Under the pieces are notes generated by a model. The model saw only the letters and a program-made list of their open reading frames with translations. It did no database searches and was not told the DNA's origin. Shown here piece after piece: positions 24,347 to 33,729 of a stretch of DNA of 64,000 bases. The translations under genes were made by a program, and so were the position numbers. The DNA is from a virus. Each line of letters begins with the position of its first letter. The stretch's first letter is position 1. The DNA lies in the IMG/VR virus record IMGVR_UViG_3300006871_000008, positions 26,845 to 90,844 of that record. The stretch is one strand, 5' to 3'.

Positions 24347-25515
24347 ACAACCTCCCCTTGAAACTCAAAGGTGATGCTGCGATTGTGCCGACCTTGTTGT
24401 GTGATCTGTGCATCCGGCGTTTTGATTACGCCACGCCATTGACGGTTCTCCCAATCCAACAGACCAATCTCCCTGCCCAATGAGGCCATCATAAAGTTCT
24501 TCATGTCTGAAACTTGCTGCCCCGTTAGATTGTTGACGGTCAGATGCAAGGTTTGAGACTTCGGCCACTTTGGATCGGCAAAGATGATTAGTGAACCGCC
24601 ACGCGATTCGCGTTTGATGCGATTGAAAGAAAGCACGTCGGAATTGTCCGGCTCAGGATTTCGCAACACCAGAACAATGTCCGACGTGGCATACGGATAA
24701 GTAAGTGTGAGAGTGGCATGTCCAAGTACCGGCGGTGTCGTCGAGGGTGCTGTGTAAGAGGGGTCGCCACCCGTACCCACGAAGGGTGTATAGTTCTTCG
24801 GGGTACATCGACTTTCAACAACGCCTATTGCCGATTGGGAAAAGGAAATGGCCGAGTTTACTGACCTTTTAAGGACGGCTGTATATGTTGCTTGACTATC
24901 AAAAGCAATTACGTGTGATACCTCATCGCCCTTCCCAACCGTGACTGCTTGCGTCAATGCCAAGGTGCTGATGGCGATATTCTTTCGCTCAGCCGTACTG
25001 GTCAAAGACATAGTGGTGGTGGCAGAGGCCGGACGTGGCCGGCCTGCAACCGATGACAACACCATTATCGAGGAAGCTGCTACTGTGAAGTCATGCGCTA
25101 CACCCACAACTTGTACAAAGTTTAGTGGAGTAACTACTTCCTCGCTCTTGATATTCGAGATAATGTCCTGCTGGAAGTCTAGCGCGCTGCTTACGCTGCG
25201 AGCATAGTTCACTGTCTCAGTTGCGGTGGACGTGAATGCCAGGATACTGTTAATTGGGATCGTCGTATAGACCGCTGTATCCGTGAAGGCGAGTGTGGAT
25301 GATGCCACACCAAAAGCATCGCGCTGGTATGTAGCGGACTGCGAGAAGCTGATAGCACTGCTGACAAGGACTGGCTCATCTACCGCCGTGGCATCGCTAG
25401 TAAACGCCAGTACCGACTCTACGGACTGCTCCAAAGGATTGTCCGTAAGATCAATGCCAAGGGTTTCATTACCCCAAAGACTATCGGAAGTACCTAGCCG
25501 TCCTGTTAGCGACAT
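24343..25515 (-). CDS. Tail protein with repeated S-x-L-x-F-x-x-x-A units, 390 aa
   Basis: Probable virion protein. Residues about 30-250 hold roughly nine repeats of the type SALAFTSTA or SAISFSQSA spaced about 20-25 residues apart, as in stacked beta repeats. The C-terminal 110 residues match the 137-aa neighbour in style (distal-tail-like). The start overlaps the upstream stop (TAATG). It may be an elongated tail-tip appendage. Confidence 0.55.
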   Translation of the reverse strand: MSLTGRLGTSDSLWGNETLGIDLTDNPLEQSVESVLAFTSDATAVDEPVLVSSAISFSQSATYQRDAFGVASSTLAFTDTAVYTTIPINSILAFTSTATETVNYARSVSSALDFQQDIISNIKSEEVVTPLNFVQVVGVAHDFTVAASSIMVLSSVAGRPRPASATTTMSLTSTAERKNIAISTLALTQAVTVGKGDEVSHVIAFDSQATYTAVLKRSVNSAISFSQSAIGVVESRCTPKNYTPFVGTGGDPSYTAPSTTPPVLGHATLTLTYPYATSDIVLVLRNPEPDNSDVLSFNRIKRESRGGSLIIFADPKWPKSQTLHLTVNNLTGQQVSDMKNFMMASLGREIGLLDWENRQWRGVIKTPDAQITQQGRHNRSITFEFQGEVV

Positions 25516-26444
25516 TATTCCTTACTCCAATGCAAGAGCCTTCCAATGCCCTCATGGGTATTGTTGGAGTTGGCAGAGACAAAGAATCCAACTTGATCGG
25601 GACCACCACTCATGTAGGTAGTCTTACCGAATGACTTAATGAGAATCCAATTCTTTCCGTCAATGCCTGTGTAGAATTTCAAGTTAGTGCCGTCATTCTC
25701 GATCTTCAACCACACCACGTCTAGGGTGAACCAGCGATTAGACGACTTCTCGGTGGTGAAGAATGACGTGCTGGTATTCCAGATTGAAACCTCAAGATTC
25801 ATGTATGAGGAATCATTGGCAGGGATGCAATTGATGGCGTTTAGTTTGCCATCTGAATTCTTCCGAAAGCAAAGGCCAAACCTGTTGGCACTTCCACTTT
25901 GGATACTCGGCATACAACAACGCCAAGCCGCGATGTACGCATAGGGAGTTGAGGGTGCTGAGCGATATAGGACGTGGGCATTGGTCCCACTTTCAACTGG
26001 ATACCGCATTAAGATCGTGCCATTTTGATCTGTGGCTGAAGCGCTACCCTGATGGTCCCAGGTGAAATCACTGACAGCAAGAGCAGCCGTAGCTCCATCA
26101 TTCATAATCTTGCCGAAGGGTCGCTCGGCAATCGAGGCCCCAAATATGGGGTGATAGTCCATACCCCGCCGCTTCAAGCTACCTGCGGTAAGGACAAGGC
26201 TGATTGCTAAGGCGTCGGCATGGGAGGCTGCCGTAGTTCCCTCATGCCCGCGCGTGACCGTAAGCGTATTGCTGGAACGGGCCGTACAAAGCATTATCTC
26301 GCTCTGGCAGACGAGACGGAAATTTCCTGTTGAGGGAAACACTGAGCCATCCGTGACAGTGATACTTGTAACACTGTTATTGATCGACCCATTTAGGGTC
26401 GTCGTTGCCAGAGATTTGATTTGTTCTTTTAGGGGTGCGGTCAC
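25515..26444 (-). CDS. Receptor-binding/tail-fibre paralogue 3 of 3
   Basis: About 309 residues. The N-terminal module (TTLNGSINNSVTSITVTDG, then RGHEGTTAASHAD) is a common tail-fibre attachment domain. The C-terminal two thirds look like a concanavalin/LamG-type sandwich (WLKIENDGTNLKFYTGIDG). The GTG at 26444 overlaps the previous stop (GTGA) and follows a GGAG site, which gives an N-terminus aligned with its paralogues. It likely binds host surface glycans, inferred from the fold. Confidence 0.7.
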   Translation of the reverse strand: MTAPLKEQIKSLATTTLNGSINNSVTSITVTDGSVFPSTGNFRLVCQSEIMLCTARSSNTLTVTRGHEGTTAASHADALAISLVLTAGSLKRRGMDYHPIFGASIAERPFGKIMNDGATAALAVSDFTWDHQGSASATDQNGTILMRYPVESGTNAHVLYRSAPSTPYAYIAAWRCCMPSIQSGSANRFGLCFRKNSDGKLNAINCIPANDSSYMNLEVSIWNTSTSFFTTEKSSNRWFTLDVVWLKIENDGTNLKFYTGIDGKNWILIKSFGKTTYMSGGPDQVGFFVSANSNNTHEGIGRLLHWSKE

Positions 26445-27379
26445 GATGCACGACTCCAATGAACCAGCCGGATATGGTTCGTTTCGCTGCCATTATCAGA
26501 ATTGTTGCAGCCCCAGAATACTCGATTTGGCGCACCAGCCATGTGCGCGGTTCGGCTGGCCGAAGCAATTTGAATCCACTCCACACCATCCATGCTAATA
26601 TAGAAAATCAGGTTGGTGTTGTTATCTTCCACCTTTAGCCAAACAACCGAGCCGATAAACGTGATAGTAGTCTTTGCCAGCAAGTCAGTCGTGACTGTGG
26701 TGGCATTCGTCCACTGGTAAACTGCAACCTGTTTAGCACGGCCACCAGAGCGACTGTCAGCTTGAACAGCCAGCGTTGTCAACTTGCCTGTGCTGCTTTC
26801 CCGGAAGCCGAGGCAGAAGAACGCATAGTCAGGGCTACCTTCAACCGGCATGAGTGGTTGAAAGGCGGCGATGTAACTATACGGGGCCGAGGGTGCTGTG
26901 CGTTCGAGGATACGCACGTTGTCGCCAGAACTTGTTGTAGGGATAAGTAGGATCGTCCCATCTTCATCGGTCTTAGTGGACGACCCTTGATTCTGCCAAG
27001 TGAAATCTGTAGCCGCTAGTACGGTAACACCATCATCATCGACAAGCAGATTGAGCGGCAGCAGACTCGACCAACCCCACAGTGGAATGTTGTCGGCGGC
27101 AAGACGGTCATACCCATCGGCTGTAATGACTTGAAAGATTTTCTTGCCATCTGCGTGCGAGGCTGCGGTTGTTCCATCTTGCCCGCGAACAACAGTCAGG
27201 TTGTTGCTGGACCGGGCTGTGACCAGCATAATCTCGCTCTCGACCACAACGCGGAAGTTGCCCGTCGAGGGGTACACAGACCCATCCGTGACAGTCACGG
27301 TTGTAACGCTATTGTTGATCGCACCATTCAAGGTCGTCTCAGTAGCGTTCTTCGTTAGTTCTTTTGCAGGAGCGGTCAC
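26441..27379 (-). CDS. Receptor-binding/tail-fibre paralogue 2 of 3
   Basis: About 312 residues with the same plan as its neighbours: an attachment module (LNGAINNSVTTVTVTDG, RGQDGTTAASHADG) and a C-terminal sandwich ending ETNHIRLVHWSRAS. The start is taken as GTG at 27379 in a GTGA overlap. The N-terminal module is much more conserved among the three copies than the sandwich, as expected when receptor specificity diversifies. Confidence 0.7.
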   Translation of the reverse strand: MTAPAKELTKNATETTLNGAINNSVTTVTVTDGSVYPSTGNFRVVVESEIMLVTARSSNNLTVVRGQDGTTAASHADGKKIFQVITADGYDRLAADNIPLWGWSSLLPLNLLVDDDGVTVLAATDFTWQNQGSSTKTDEDGTILLIPTTSSGDNVRILERTAPSAPYSYIAAFQPLMPVEGSPDYAFFCLGFRESSTGKLTTLAVQADSRSGGRAKQVAVYQWTNATTVTTDLLAKTTITFIGSVVWLKVEDNNTNLIFYISMDGVEWIQIASASRTAHMAGAPNRVFWGCNNSDNGSETNHIRLVHWSRAS

Positions 27380-28314
27380 GATGCACGACTCCAATGCACC
27401 AGCCGGGCCAGTTGCTCGTAGGTGCTATTGTTGTAATTGTTGATGCCCCAAATGATTCGATTAGGCCCACCAGCCATATGCCCTGTTCGGCTCTCCGTCT
27501 GGACCAATACCCACTCGATGCCATCGCCAACATAGAACTTTAAGTTGGTATTGTCATCCTCAATCTTGAACCAAAGCAGATGATCGCAGAGTCCGTGGAA
27601 TCGAACAGTCAAGCCTGTCCCGCTGAACGTGGTTGAATTGGTCCACTTGTAAGTTGACAGCACCATGCCGTCAACCCAGAAGCCACCATTGTTTTGATTG
27701 CTCAAACAGATTGCACTCACCTTACTGGTGCTGCTCTCACGGAAGCCAAAGAACACCAGTGGAATAGACCCGCTGCCAGGAATCAAGAGTGCGCGTAATG
27801 CTCCGATGTAGCTATATGGCGCTGATGGAGCGGTACGCTCTAAGATGCGAAGGTTCTCACCTGTCGCAGTCGGGGCACGCAGGAGAATGGTCCCGGCCTG
27901 ATCTGTCTTTGATGCACTTCCTTGGTTCTGCCAAGTAAAGTCACTAGCCGCAAGGATGGTGGAACCATCATCGGCGACCAGTTTGTTCAGAGCAGGTTGG
28001 CTCGAATATCCCCACAGCGGCACGTAGTCGGCATTGTACTGGTTAATGCTGGCATCGGTTAGGATCAGTGCAATCTTCGACAAGTCAGCGTGCGAGGCTC
28101 CCGACGTGCCCTCCTGACCGCGAACGACCGTGAGCGTGTTACTGGACCGTGCCGTGACCAGCATAATCTCGCTTTCGCACTTCACGCGAAAGTTGCCGAC
28201 CGAAGGAAACACGGAACCATCAGTCACCACGACGGACGTGGTGCTATTATTGATCGACCCATTGAGGGTCGTCTGAGTCGAGTTGGCGAATTGCTCTTTT
28301 AGTGGCGCAGACAT
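27376..28314 (-). CDS. Receptor-binding/tail-fibre paralogue 1 of 3
   Basis: 312 residues starting MSAPLKEQ from an ATG. It has the attachment module (LNGSINNSTTSVVVTDG) and a C-terminal sandwich (LLWFKIEDDNTNLKFYVGDG). It is the first of three tandem copies, downstream of a strong terminator hairpin, so expression may depend on read-through or an unseen promoter. Confidence 0.7.
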   Translation of the reverse strand: MSAPLKEQFANSTQTTLNGSINNSTTSVVVTDGSVFPSVGNFRVKCESEIMLVTARSSNTLTVVRGQEGTSGASHADLSKIALILTDASINQYNADYVPLWGYSSQPALNKLVADDGSTILAASDFTWQNQGSASKTDQAGTILLRAPTATGENLRILERTAPSAPYSYIGALRALLIPGSGSIPLVFFGFRESSTSKVSAICLSNQNNGGFWVDGMVLSTYKWTNSTTFSGTGLTVRFHGLCDHLLWFKIEDDNTNLKFYVGDGIEWVLVQTESRTGHMAGGPNRIIWGINNYNNSTYEQLARLVHWSRAS

Positions 28315-28327
28315 GGCCGTAAGAAAA

Positions 28328-28358
28328 CAGCGGGGTAGGGAGTATCCCTACCCCGCTG
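28328..28358 (-). terminator. Strong hairpin terminator
   Basis: Perfect 14-bp stem (CAGCGGGGTAGGGA and its complement) with a 3-nt loop, followed on the minus strand by TTTTCTT. It separates the 196-aa virion gene from the receptor-binding cluster. Confidence 0.85.
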
Positions 28359-28376
28359 GCTAAAGAGGAAAGCGAA

Positions 28377-28967
28377 TTAGCCGCTTACCGTGTAGGTGAT
28401 TTTGAGAGTATCACCGTTAGAAACTGCAACAGTCGAGGCGAACGCAGCCGTCGCCCAGAGCGTGCCAGACGTGCCACCCTTCGTGTTGTTGCTTGTCACA
28501 AAGATGCCCTTGATCGTGGCCGTGGCATTGATTGTGAAGTCAACAGTGGACGAGTTGGTGATCGACCGGCTCGCAGCCGTACCTGCCGTCCACGTAGGAC
28601 GATTGGCATTGCTGTAGGCTGTCGATTCAGTCCAACCGGCGTGGCTCGCCATTGTGTCCGCTGCGGCCAAAGCCGAGAAGCCGGAGTTGTCGATTAGGCC
28701 CAGATACCAAGTCGTAATCTGGGTTCCCGAATGGAAGTAGATTTCGAGGATGCTGTTAAGACCAACATCCACGATTCCATTGGGAATGGTAAACTGCGAC
28801 AAGACCTGTCCATCGCGGATATGCTCAACGATGAATCGGCCCTTCATGTTCATTCGGGCCAGGGGCGGCGGGGCTTCCGCAGCAAAAGCCGGGGCAGAAG
28901 CAATGGTCGCACCATCACCACGCACCAACTCAAAGGCAACCGAATCTTCAAACGCTACTTTGTTCAT
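28377..28967 (-). CDS. Virion/tail protein, 196 aa
   Basis: Resembles a widespread phage family with NGIVDVGLNSILEIYF, then WYLGLIDNSGFSALAAADTM and ASHAGWTE. Members are tail-tip or fibre-associated; biochemistry is unknown. The C-terminal half is Thr/Ser/Ala-rich beta. It lies just downstream of the tape measure and is followed by a strong terminator. Confidence 0.6.
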   Translation of the reverse strand: MNKVAFEDSVAFELVRGDGATIASAPAFAAEAPPPLARMNMKGRFIVEHIRDGQVLSQFTIPNGIVDVGLNSILEIYFHSGTQITTWYLGLIDNSGFSALAAADTMASHAGWTESTAYSNANRPTWTAGTAASRSITNSSTVDFTINATATIKGIFVTSNNTKGGTSGTLWATAAFASTVAVSNGDTLKITYTVSG

Positions 28968-28979
28968 GGTATCTCTCCG

Positions 28980-31900
28980 TTATGTTCTGAGACGAATGTT
29001 GCCTCGGCGGATTTCCCGGTTCAATGCCCGGCTAATATCGCGTCCGATGACTTCACCAGTTTGACGATTACCCTGCGTGTTTACATTAACATCGCCAATG
29101 TTAAAGTTGGTGACAGGTCCACCAGCGGCCCTAAATACAGGTTGACGACCTGAGTTTATCGCAACCAACTGAGAAAAGAATTTCCGAGTTGATCGAGCGT
29201 TTACTACGAACTCACCCGGCGTTAGCATAGCCGGTACTGTATCAGTCCCGCGAGGCTTGAAGGGGCTTGGCCCACCGCCTGCAAGATACGCCGGAATGAC
29301 ACCACCCAAAGCCCGATACACTAGACCGCCAGTGGAGAATTCTTCTGCTCCACTGCCGCCGCCTCCCGCACGGGCTGCATTCAATTCGCGCTGAGCCGCC
29401 GCAGCATTACGCGCGGCCGCAGCTTCACTATTCAATTGGCCTGAGAGCGATGACGAAGCACTGCTGGCTGCACTGGCCGAAGTGGCGGCAGCCGATGTTG
29501 CCGATGCAAGAGCGCCTTCCTCAGTGGCAGCTTGGGATGTTGTGTTCAGCAACTCTTTAGCTGTGTTGAGTTGTCCTTCAACATTCGCACCCTGCTGCAC
29601 TTGCTGATTTGCTTGCTGCAACTTGCTGGCATCTTGCACGTATTGTGCGATAGCTCCCGCCAGCGAACGATATGATTCCGACAACTTCGGATTCGAGGTT
29701 TCTGTTTCCTTACTCAATGCCAAAAATTGCTGAACAGCAGCCGTTGCAGCTTTTGTGTCACCGGACTCTGCGGCGGCAATTCCCTTTTGAGCAATCTCCA
29801 ATGCCTTCTGATTGCCGATGACGGCATTGATGAATTGGTCGCTCAAGCCCGCTGTGATGCCACTTGGATTGACAAGTTCACCAGCACCCGCTTTGAGTTT
29901 CTGTAAAACCTGTGTCACCGTTCCGGCATTGGTCTGCACACCTTGGGCTAGTTGCTTGAACTCAACTTCAATCTTAGCCAAGTCACGGACAACGGCATCC
30001 TTTGCAGTCGCCACGTTAGATTGCAACTCAGTCAGATTGGCCCCGGTCGAGATACCTTGCGTGGCCTGTTTCGCTCGTTGTACAATGGCCTTCTCAATTT
30101 TATCTAGGCCAGCACCTTGATTAAGCAGCTTCTCCGCATCCAATCCACTAGCCAAAGATAATTCGGTGAGTACCGGCTTGACCTTAATCTCAAACTCTTT
30201 GTTGTTCAAAGCAGCTTGCAGACTCGCCGCAGCACCCTCGAATGAAGTCTTAATAGAGACTTCCTTGCCCAACTGATCCGTCAGGGGCTTGCGAATATCT
30301 TTCAGCAAATCCCCGATGCCAAGTTTCTTAGCAAGGTCAGGATCGCCAGCTTTAGCCAACCGCTTCTGGATTTCCTCGGCAAGAGGAATGGCCTCGCGGA
30401 ACTTAGCGATGCGTTCATCGTTGCTGAGTTTCTGGTCTTTGAGAGCGTCGTTTTGTAGCTTCTCGATTTGGGATTCGAGGGCTTTGATTTCCGCCAGATT
30501 TTGCTTCTGGCTGGCAAGTTCCTTTTGTGCGGTGGCCGCAGCTTCCTTTGCGAGAGCGGTCTTTCGCAACTCAGCACCGATCTGGTCGCCAAGCACGGCA
30601 TTGATAGCATCTTCTGCCTGCTTCAAACGGGCACGGTCGCCAGCCTGCTTCGCCGTGTTGGCAGCAGATTCCGCAAGCGATGCAGCCTCTTGGCGAACGG
30701 CATCTGCCTGTTGCTTGGCCTGCACCGTGCCTTGGGCTTCAAGGTCATTGGCTTGCCGACGTAGGGCATTGATGCGGTTCAGGTCATTGAATACTTGCTG
30801 ACCTTCGGGCAGACCTTGATTAGCTCGGTTGAATCGGTTTTGACCAACTGTGCGGGTTAGCTCGGTGATATTGGTAAACTGGTCCTGCTCGGCCTTGGCA
30901 GCGCCCTTGATTGCATCTTCTAACTTCCCGACGTAATCCTCATACGCCTTGATTCGGTCTTTCAACTGTGATCGAAGATTCTCGGTCACAAGTTGCTGAG
31001 ACTTGATAGCATCCTGGGCGCTCTTGTTATAGAGAGCCTGGGCATCGGAGATAAACTTTTGCAGGGCAGTTACGGACTTGTCCAACTCTTGCTTGCGGCC
31101 TTCCGCAATCAGTTGGTTTGCCTTCGTGGTATTTTCAGCATCCTTGCGGCGGGCCTCAGCACGGCCAGCAAATACATCGTCGAGAGCGGCCTTGGCCTTG
31201 TCACCTGCGCTACCTAGATCGGCAATGGCTTTGCCGAGAGCGATGACGCCAACAGTGATGGCGATGATCGGCCCGGTGGTAGCGATGAATGCTACGATGC
31301 CACGGCCAGCAGCTACAGCACCCGCCGCAACTTTGGCGAAGGATAGCGTGAGCAGTCCATTACCTGCGGCAAGTAGCGCGGCATTGAAGTTGGCCGCGAA
31401 TAGATTGGCAGCATACACAGCAGCCGCAGCCGCCGCGATTTTGATTACGTTGGTCAACCCGCCGAATGGGGCAGACAGTGCCGAGATTGCGGCCAAGGCA
31501 TTACGGCCAATGTCCACAATAAACAGATTCTTGACCCGCTCTAAGTCTTGTTCTACTTGCTTGGCATTCGTGTTGATGATGATGTTATTTTTCTGCTCAA
31601 GCAGATCAGCACCAACCGCCTTGATCTTGGCGAGGTTCTCGGCAGCGCGCTCAGCTTGATCGCCAGTCAATCCGATAACGCCGCGAGCAACGCGAATGTT
31701 CTCGGTCAGTTGCGTGATTTCAGAGGCCGTGTCACCAGAGATAGCTGTGATCTTTTCCAAGAACGGCAGGAACCCACCCGCTGCCTGGATGCCAGCTTCC
31801 GCCGTGCTAACTCCTAGCTCAGCAAACACCGCCTTCATTTCAGTTGTTGGCTTCAACAGGCCACGGATCGTGTTGCCCAACAGGGTCATAGCCTCATCAG

Positions 31901-33023
31901 CCGGAACGCCCGTAACTGTGAGGGTAGCCAAGGCTGCCAGCACTTCGTCGATGCTAACACCAACCTGCGCGGCCACGACGGTAACACGACCGAGAGAATC
32001 AGCAACTTGGTCCAGAGTGAATCGGCCCAAGTCAACGGCCTTAAACAACTTGCCAGAGATATTCGCCGCCTCAGACGTGGCAAGGTTGTAGGAATTCAGT
32101 ACCGAGGAAATCGCATTAACGGCCTGTGGAGTTGTAGCCCCGGTCACGTTAGCCAACTTCAATGCAGTCGCCAGCACGTCTGCACTTTCAGCAGCATTAC
32201 CGATTTGATTCGACAGTAACTCATATTGTGCCGCTGCCACTTCTGTAACGGGCCGACCGAATTCATCAGCCAGGGCACGAACCTGTTTGTTCAGTTGCTC
32301 AATGCCGCCGACTTCCGACCCGGCAATTGTCTGGATGCGGGCCAGGGTCTTTTCGTAAGTTACCGCAGCCGTCACGCCTTCGATCAGACCATTTGTAATT
32401 TTGCTGATCGCATTTGACAGTAAGTTGGCGGACACGACTGCCGCGAGGAACCCGGTATTCAGGTTGCTCAGGAAGTTGCTGCCACCACCGCCAGCATTCT
32501 TAATACCATTCAGTTGCGTAATTAACTTCGCAATCTGAGCCTGTGGACCGACGAAGGCTGAACCCAAGTTGTTGCCGATGCTCTTAATCTGATTTGCAGT
32601 CAGACCGGCCCTTGCACCAACTTGGGAGATTTTCTGAATGAGGGCATTCGCCTGATTGAGCGAATCGCCTGAAAGCCCTGCGGTTTCTCCGCCAAGGGAC
32701 TTTTGAATTTTGATGGCGGAGGCTTGCTGAGTCCGCCGAGAAGCAGCCGCAGCCTCAGCAGCCGCAGCCTTCTGAGCGGAAGCCGCCGCCTGATCTTGGG
32801 CACGTTGCAAGCTGCCGAGAGTCTTAACAAGGTCCGTGACGGCCTTCGCATCCTGATTGATGGAGCCGAGTAGATTCTGACCGGACTTGCTAAAGGCAGT
32901 ATTGGCAGCCGCCGCAGCCTGCACGTTACGTGCATACTGGCTAAATAGGGAGCCGAGCGTTCGCAGCGTGCTAATCGCTTGCGAAGCATCTAACCCTAGC
33001 TTCTGTGTGATTTCATCTGCCAT
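28980..33023 (-). CDS. Tail tape measure protein
   Basis: 1347 residues. Long Ala/Gln/Lys-rich helical coils run through most of the protein. A hydrophobic cluster lies at about 520-600 (IAAAAAAVYAANLF, then AFIATTGPIIAITVGVIALG). A TP901-type N-terminal part (KTLARIQTIAG, ALADEFGRPVTEVAAAQYEL) and the C-terminal PGEFVVNARSTRKFF motif are typical. It sets tail length, suggesting a tail of roughly 200 nm if about 1.5 angstroms per residue applies. It lies directly after the tail chaperone pair and one small gene. Confidence 0.95.
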   Translation of the reverse strand: MADEITQKLGLDASQAISTLRTLGSLFSQYARNVQAAAAANTAFSKSGQNLLGSINQDAKAVTDLVKTLGSLQRAQDQAAASAQKAAAAEAAAASRRTQQASAIKIQKSLGGETAGLSGDSLNQANALIQKISQVGARAGLTANQIKSIGNNLGSAFVGPQAQIAKLITQLNGIKNAGGGGSNFLSNLNTGFLAAVVSANLLSNAISKITNGLIEGVTAAVTYEKTLARIQTIAGSEVGGIEQLNKQVRALADEFGRPVTEVAAAQYELLSNQIGNAAESADVLATALKLANVTGATTPQAVNAISSVLNSYNLATSEAANISGKLFKAVDLGRFTLDQVADSLGRVTVVAAQVGVSIDEVLAALATLTVTGVPADEAMTLLGNTIRGLLKPTTEMKAVFAELGVSTAEAGIQAAGGFLPFLEKITAISGDTASEITQLTENIRVARGVIGLTGDQAERAAENLAKIKAVGADLLEQKNNIIINTNAKQVEQDLERVKNLFIVDIGRNALAAISALSAPFGGLTNVIKIAAAAAAVYAANLFAANFNAALLAAGNGLLTLSFAKVAAGAVAAGRGIVAFIATTGPIIAITVGVIALGKAIADLGSAGDKAKAALDDVFAGRAEARRKDAENTTKANQLIAEGRKQELDKSVTALQKFISDAQALYNKSAQDAIKSQQLVTENLRSQLKDRIKAYEDYVGKLEDAIKGAAKAEQDQFTNITELTRTVGQNRFNRANQGLPEGQQVFNDLNRINALRRQANDLEAQGTVQAKQQADAVRQEAASLAESAANTAKQAGDRARLKQAEDAINAVLGDQIGAELRKTALAKEAAATAQKELASQKQNLAEIKALESQIEKLQNDALKDQKLSNDERIAKFREAIPLAEEIQKRLAKAGDPDLAKKLGIGDLLKDIRKPLTDQLGKEVSIKTSFEGAAASLQAALNNKEFEIKVKPVLTELSLASGLDAEKLLNQGAGLDKIEKAIVQRAKQATQGISTGANLTELQSNVATAKDAVVRDLAKIEVEFKQLAQGVQTNAGTVTQVLQKLKAGAGELVNPSGITAGLSDQFINAVIGNQKALEIAQKGIAAAESGDTKAATAAVQQFLALSKETETSNPKLSESYRSLAGAIAQYVQDASKLQQANQQVQQGANVEGQLNTAKELLNTTSQAATEEGALASATSAAATSASAASSASSSLSGQLNSEAAAARNAAAAQRELNAARAGGGGSGAEEFSTGGLVYRALGGVIPAYLAGGGPSPFKPRGTDTVPAMLTPGEFVVNARSTRKFFSQLVAINSGRQPVFRAAGGPVTNFNIGDVNVNTQGNRQTGEVIGRDISRALNREIRRGNIRLRT

Positions 33024-33514
33024 CAGAAGGACCGCTTATCAAAATCGAAGAATTGTGTAAGGTCAGGAAGTTCGGCCTGTGCCGCAACTTGCAGAAATGC
33101 CTTTTTAGCCTGAGCCTCAAAGTTGTAGGGGCCGGGTGTTTTCAGGTGAATGCCCCAGATGCGGGCGTCAAAGAATTCGTTGATTATCAAATGCTTCAAC
33201 GCTGTTTGGTATTCGATGGTCCACTTGCCATTGCCGCCTTCTAGGGTGGCTGAACTTTGTGATGCCCCTCTTGAGGATTGGTCGCTTTTGGCTTTACCGC
33301 GAGGCGCACCGATGGAGATTGGATGCTGTAGCAAGTGGGCCAGTGGCAAGACTGTACCCACAGATTGACCGGCCCAAACTGGAACGATTCTGATGAACTC
33401 TGTTAGCCAAGCATCCCATGCCCGGAACAGTTGTCTTTGCATTTCATCGTCGATAGCCTTGATAGCTCCCGACGTGCTGAAATTCAACTCAGCAAAGAAT
33501 CCTTCTAGTTTCAT
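33023..33514 (-). CDS. Hypothetical tail-module protein, 163 aa
   Basis: Not confidently recognised. Helix-rich start (IKAIDDEMQRQLFRAWDAWL), a Gly/Ser-rich loop and a C-terminal alpha/beta part. Position between the tail chaperone and tape measure is unusual. Size and IVPVWAGQSVG resemble HK97 gp10-like connector proteins, but only loosely. Its ATG overlaps the stop of the chaperone extension (ATGA), and its last base is shared with the tape-measure start. Confidence 0.55.
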   Translation of the reverse strand: MKLEGFFAELNFSTSGAIKAIDDEMQRQLFRAWDAWLTEFIRIVPVWAGQSVGTVLPLAHLLQHPISIGAPRGKAKSDQSSRGASQSSATLEGGNGKWTIEYQTALKHLIINEFFDARIWGIHLKTPGPYNFEAQAKKAFLQVAAQAELPDLTQFFDFDKRSF

Positions 33515-33729
33515 AAGCCTGCTGCCTGACCCGTGGCCTCGATAATCTCAATATCTTCGTGGTCACGAACTTGAGAGTATGCTAGAAGTTGAGCCTGAAC
33601 CCAGGGGTCATTATCATCCCACCGCCGCTTCACGTTGGGCGGTAGGATGCCAAGTCTTTCGCACGTGCGCCATATCGCATAGTGCATCGTCCGAAACTTC
33701 GGCCAGAGGACCGACTTTACACCTTCCCC
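33511..33729 (-). CDS. Tail assembly chaperone, -1 frameshift extension (gpT-like)
   Basis: Open frame of 73 codons directly downstream and in the -1 frame of the chaperone gene. It contains FRTMHYAIWRTCERLG, then WDDNDPWVQAQLLAYSQVRD, a pattern typical of the T part of G/GT chaperones. It has an internal ATG at 33687 but no ribosome site, so synthesis by frameshifting from the upstream gene is favoured. The fusion would bind tape measure during assembly, as in lambda gpGT. Confidence 0.75.
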   Translation of the reverse strand, partial: GEGVKSVLWPKFRTMHYAIWRTCERLGILPPNVKRRWDDNDPWVQAQLLAYSQVRDHEDIEIIEATGQAAGL

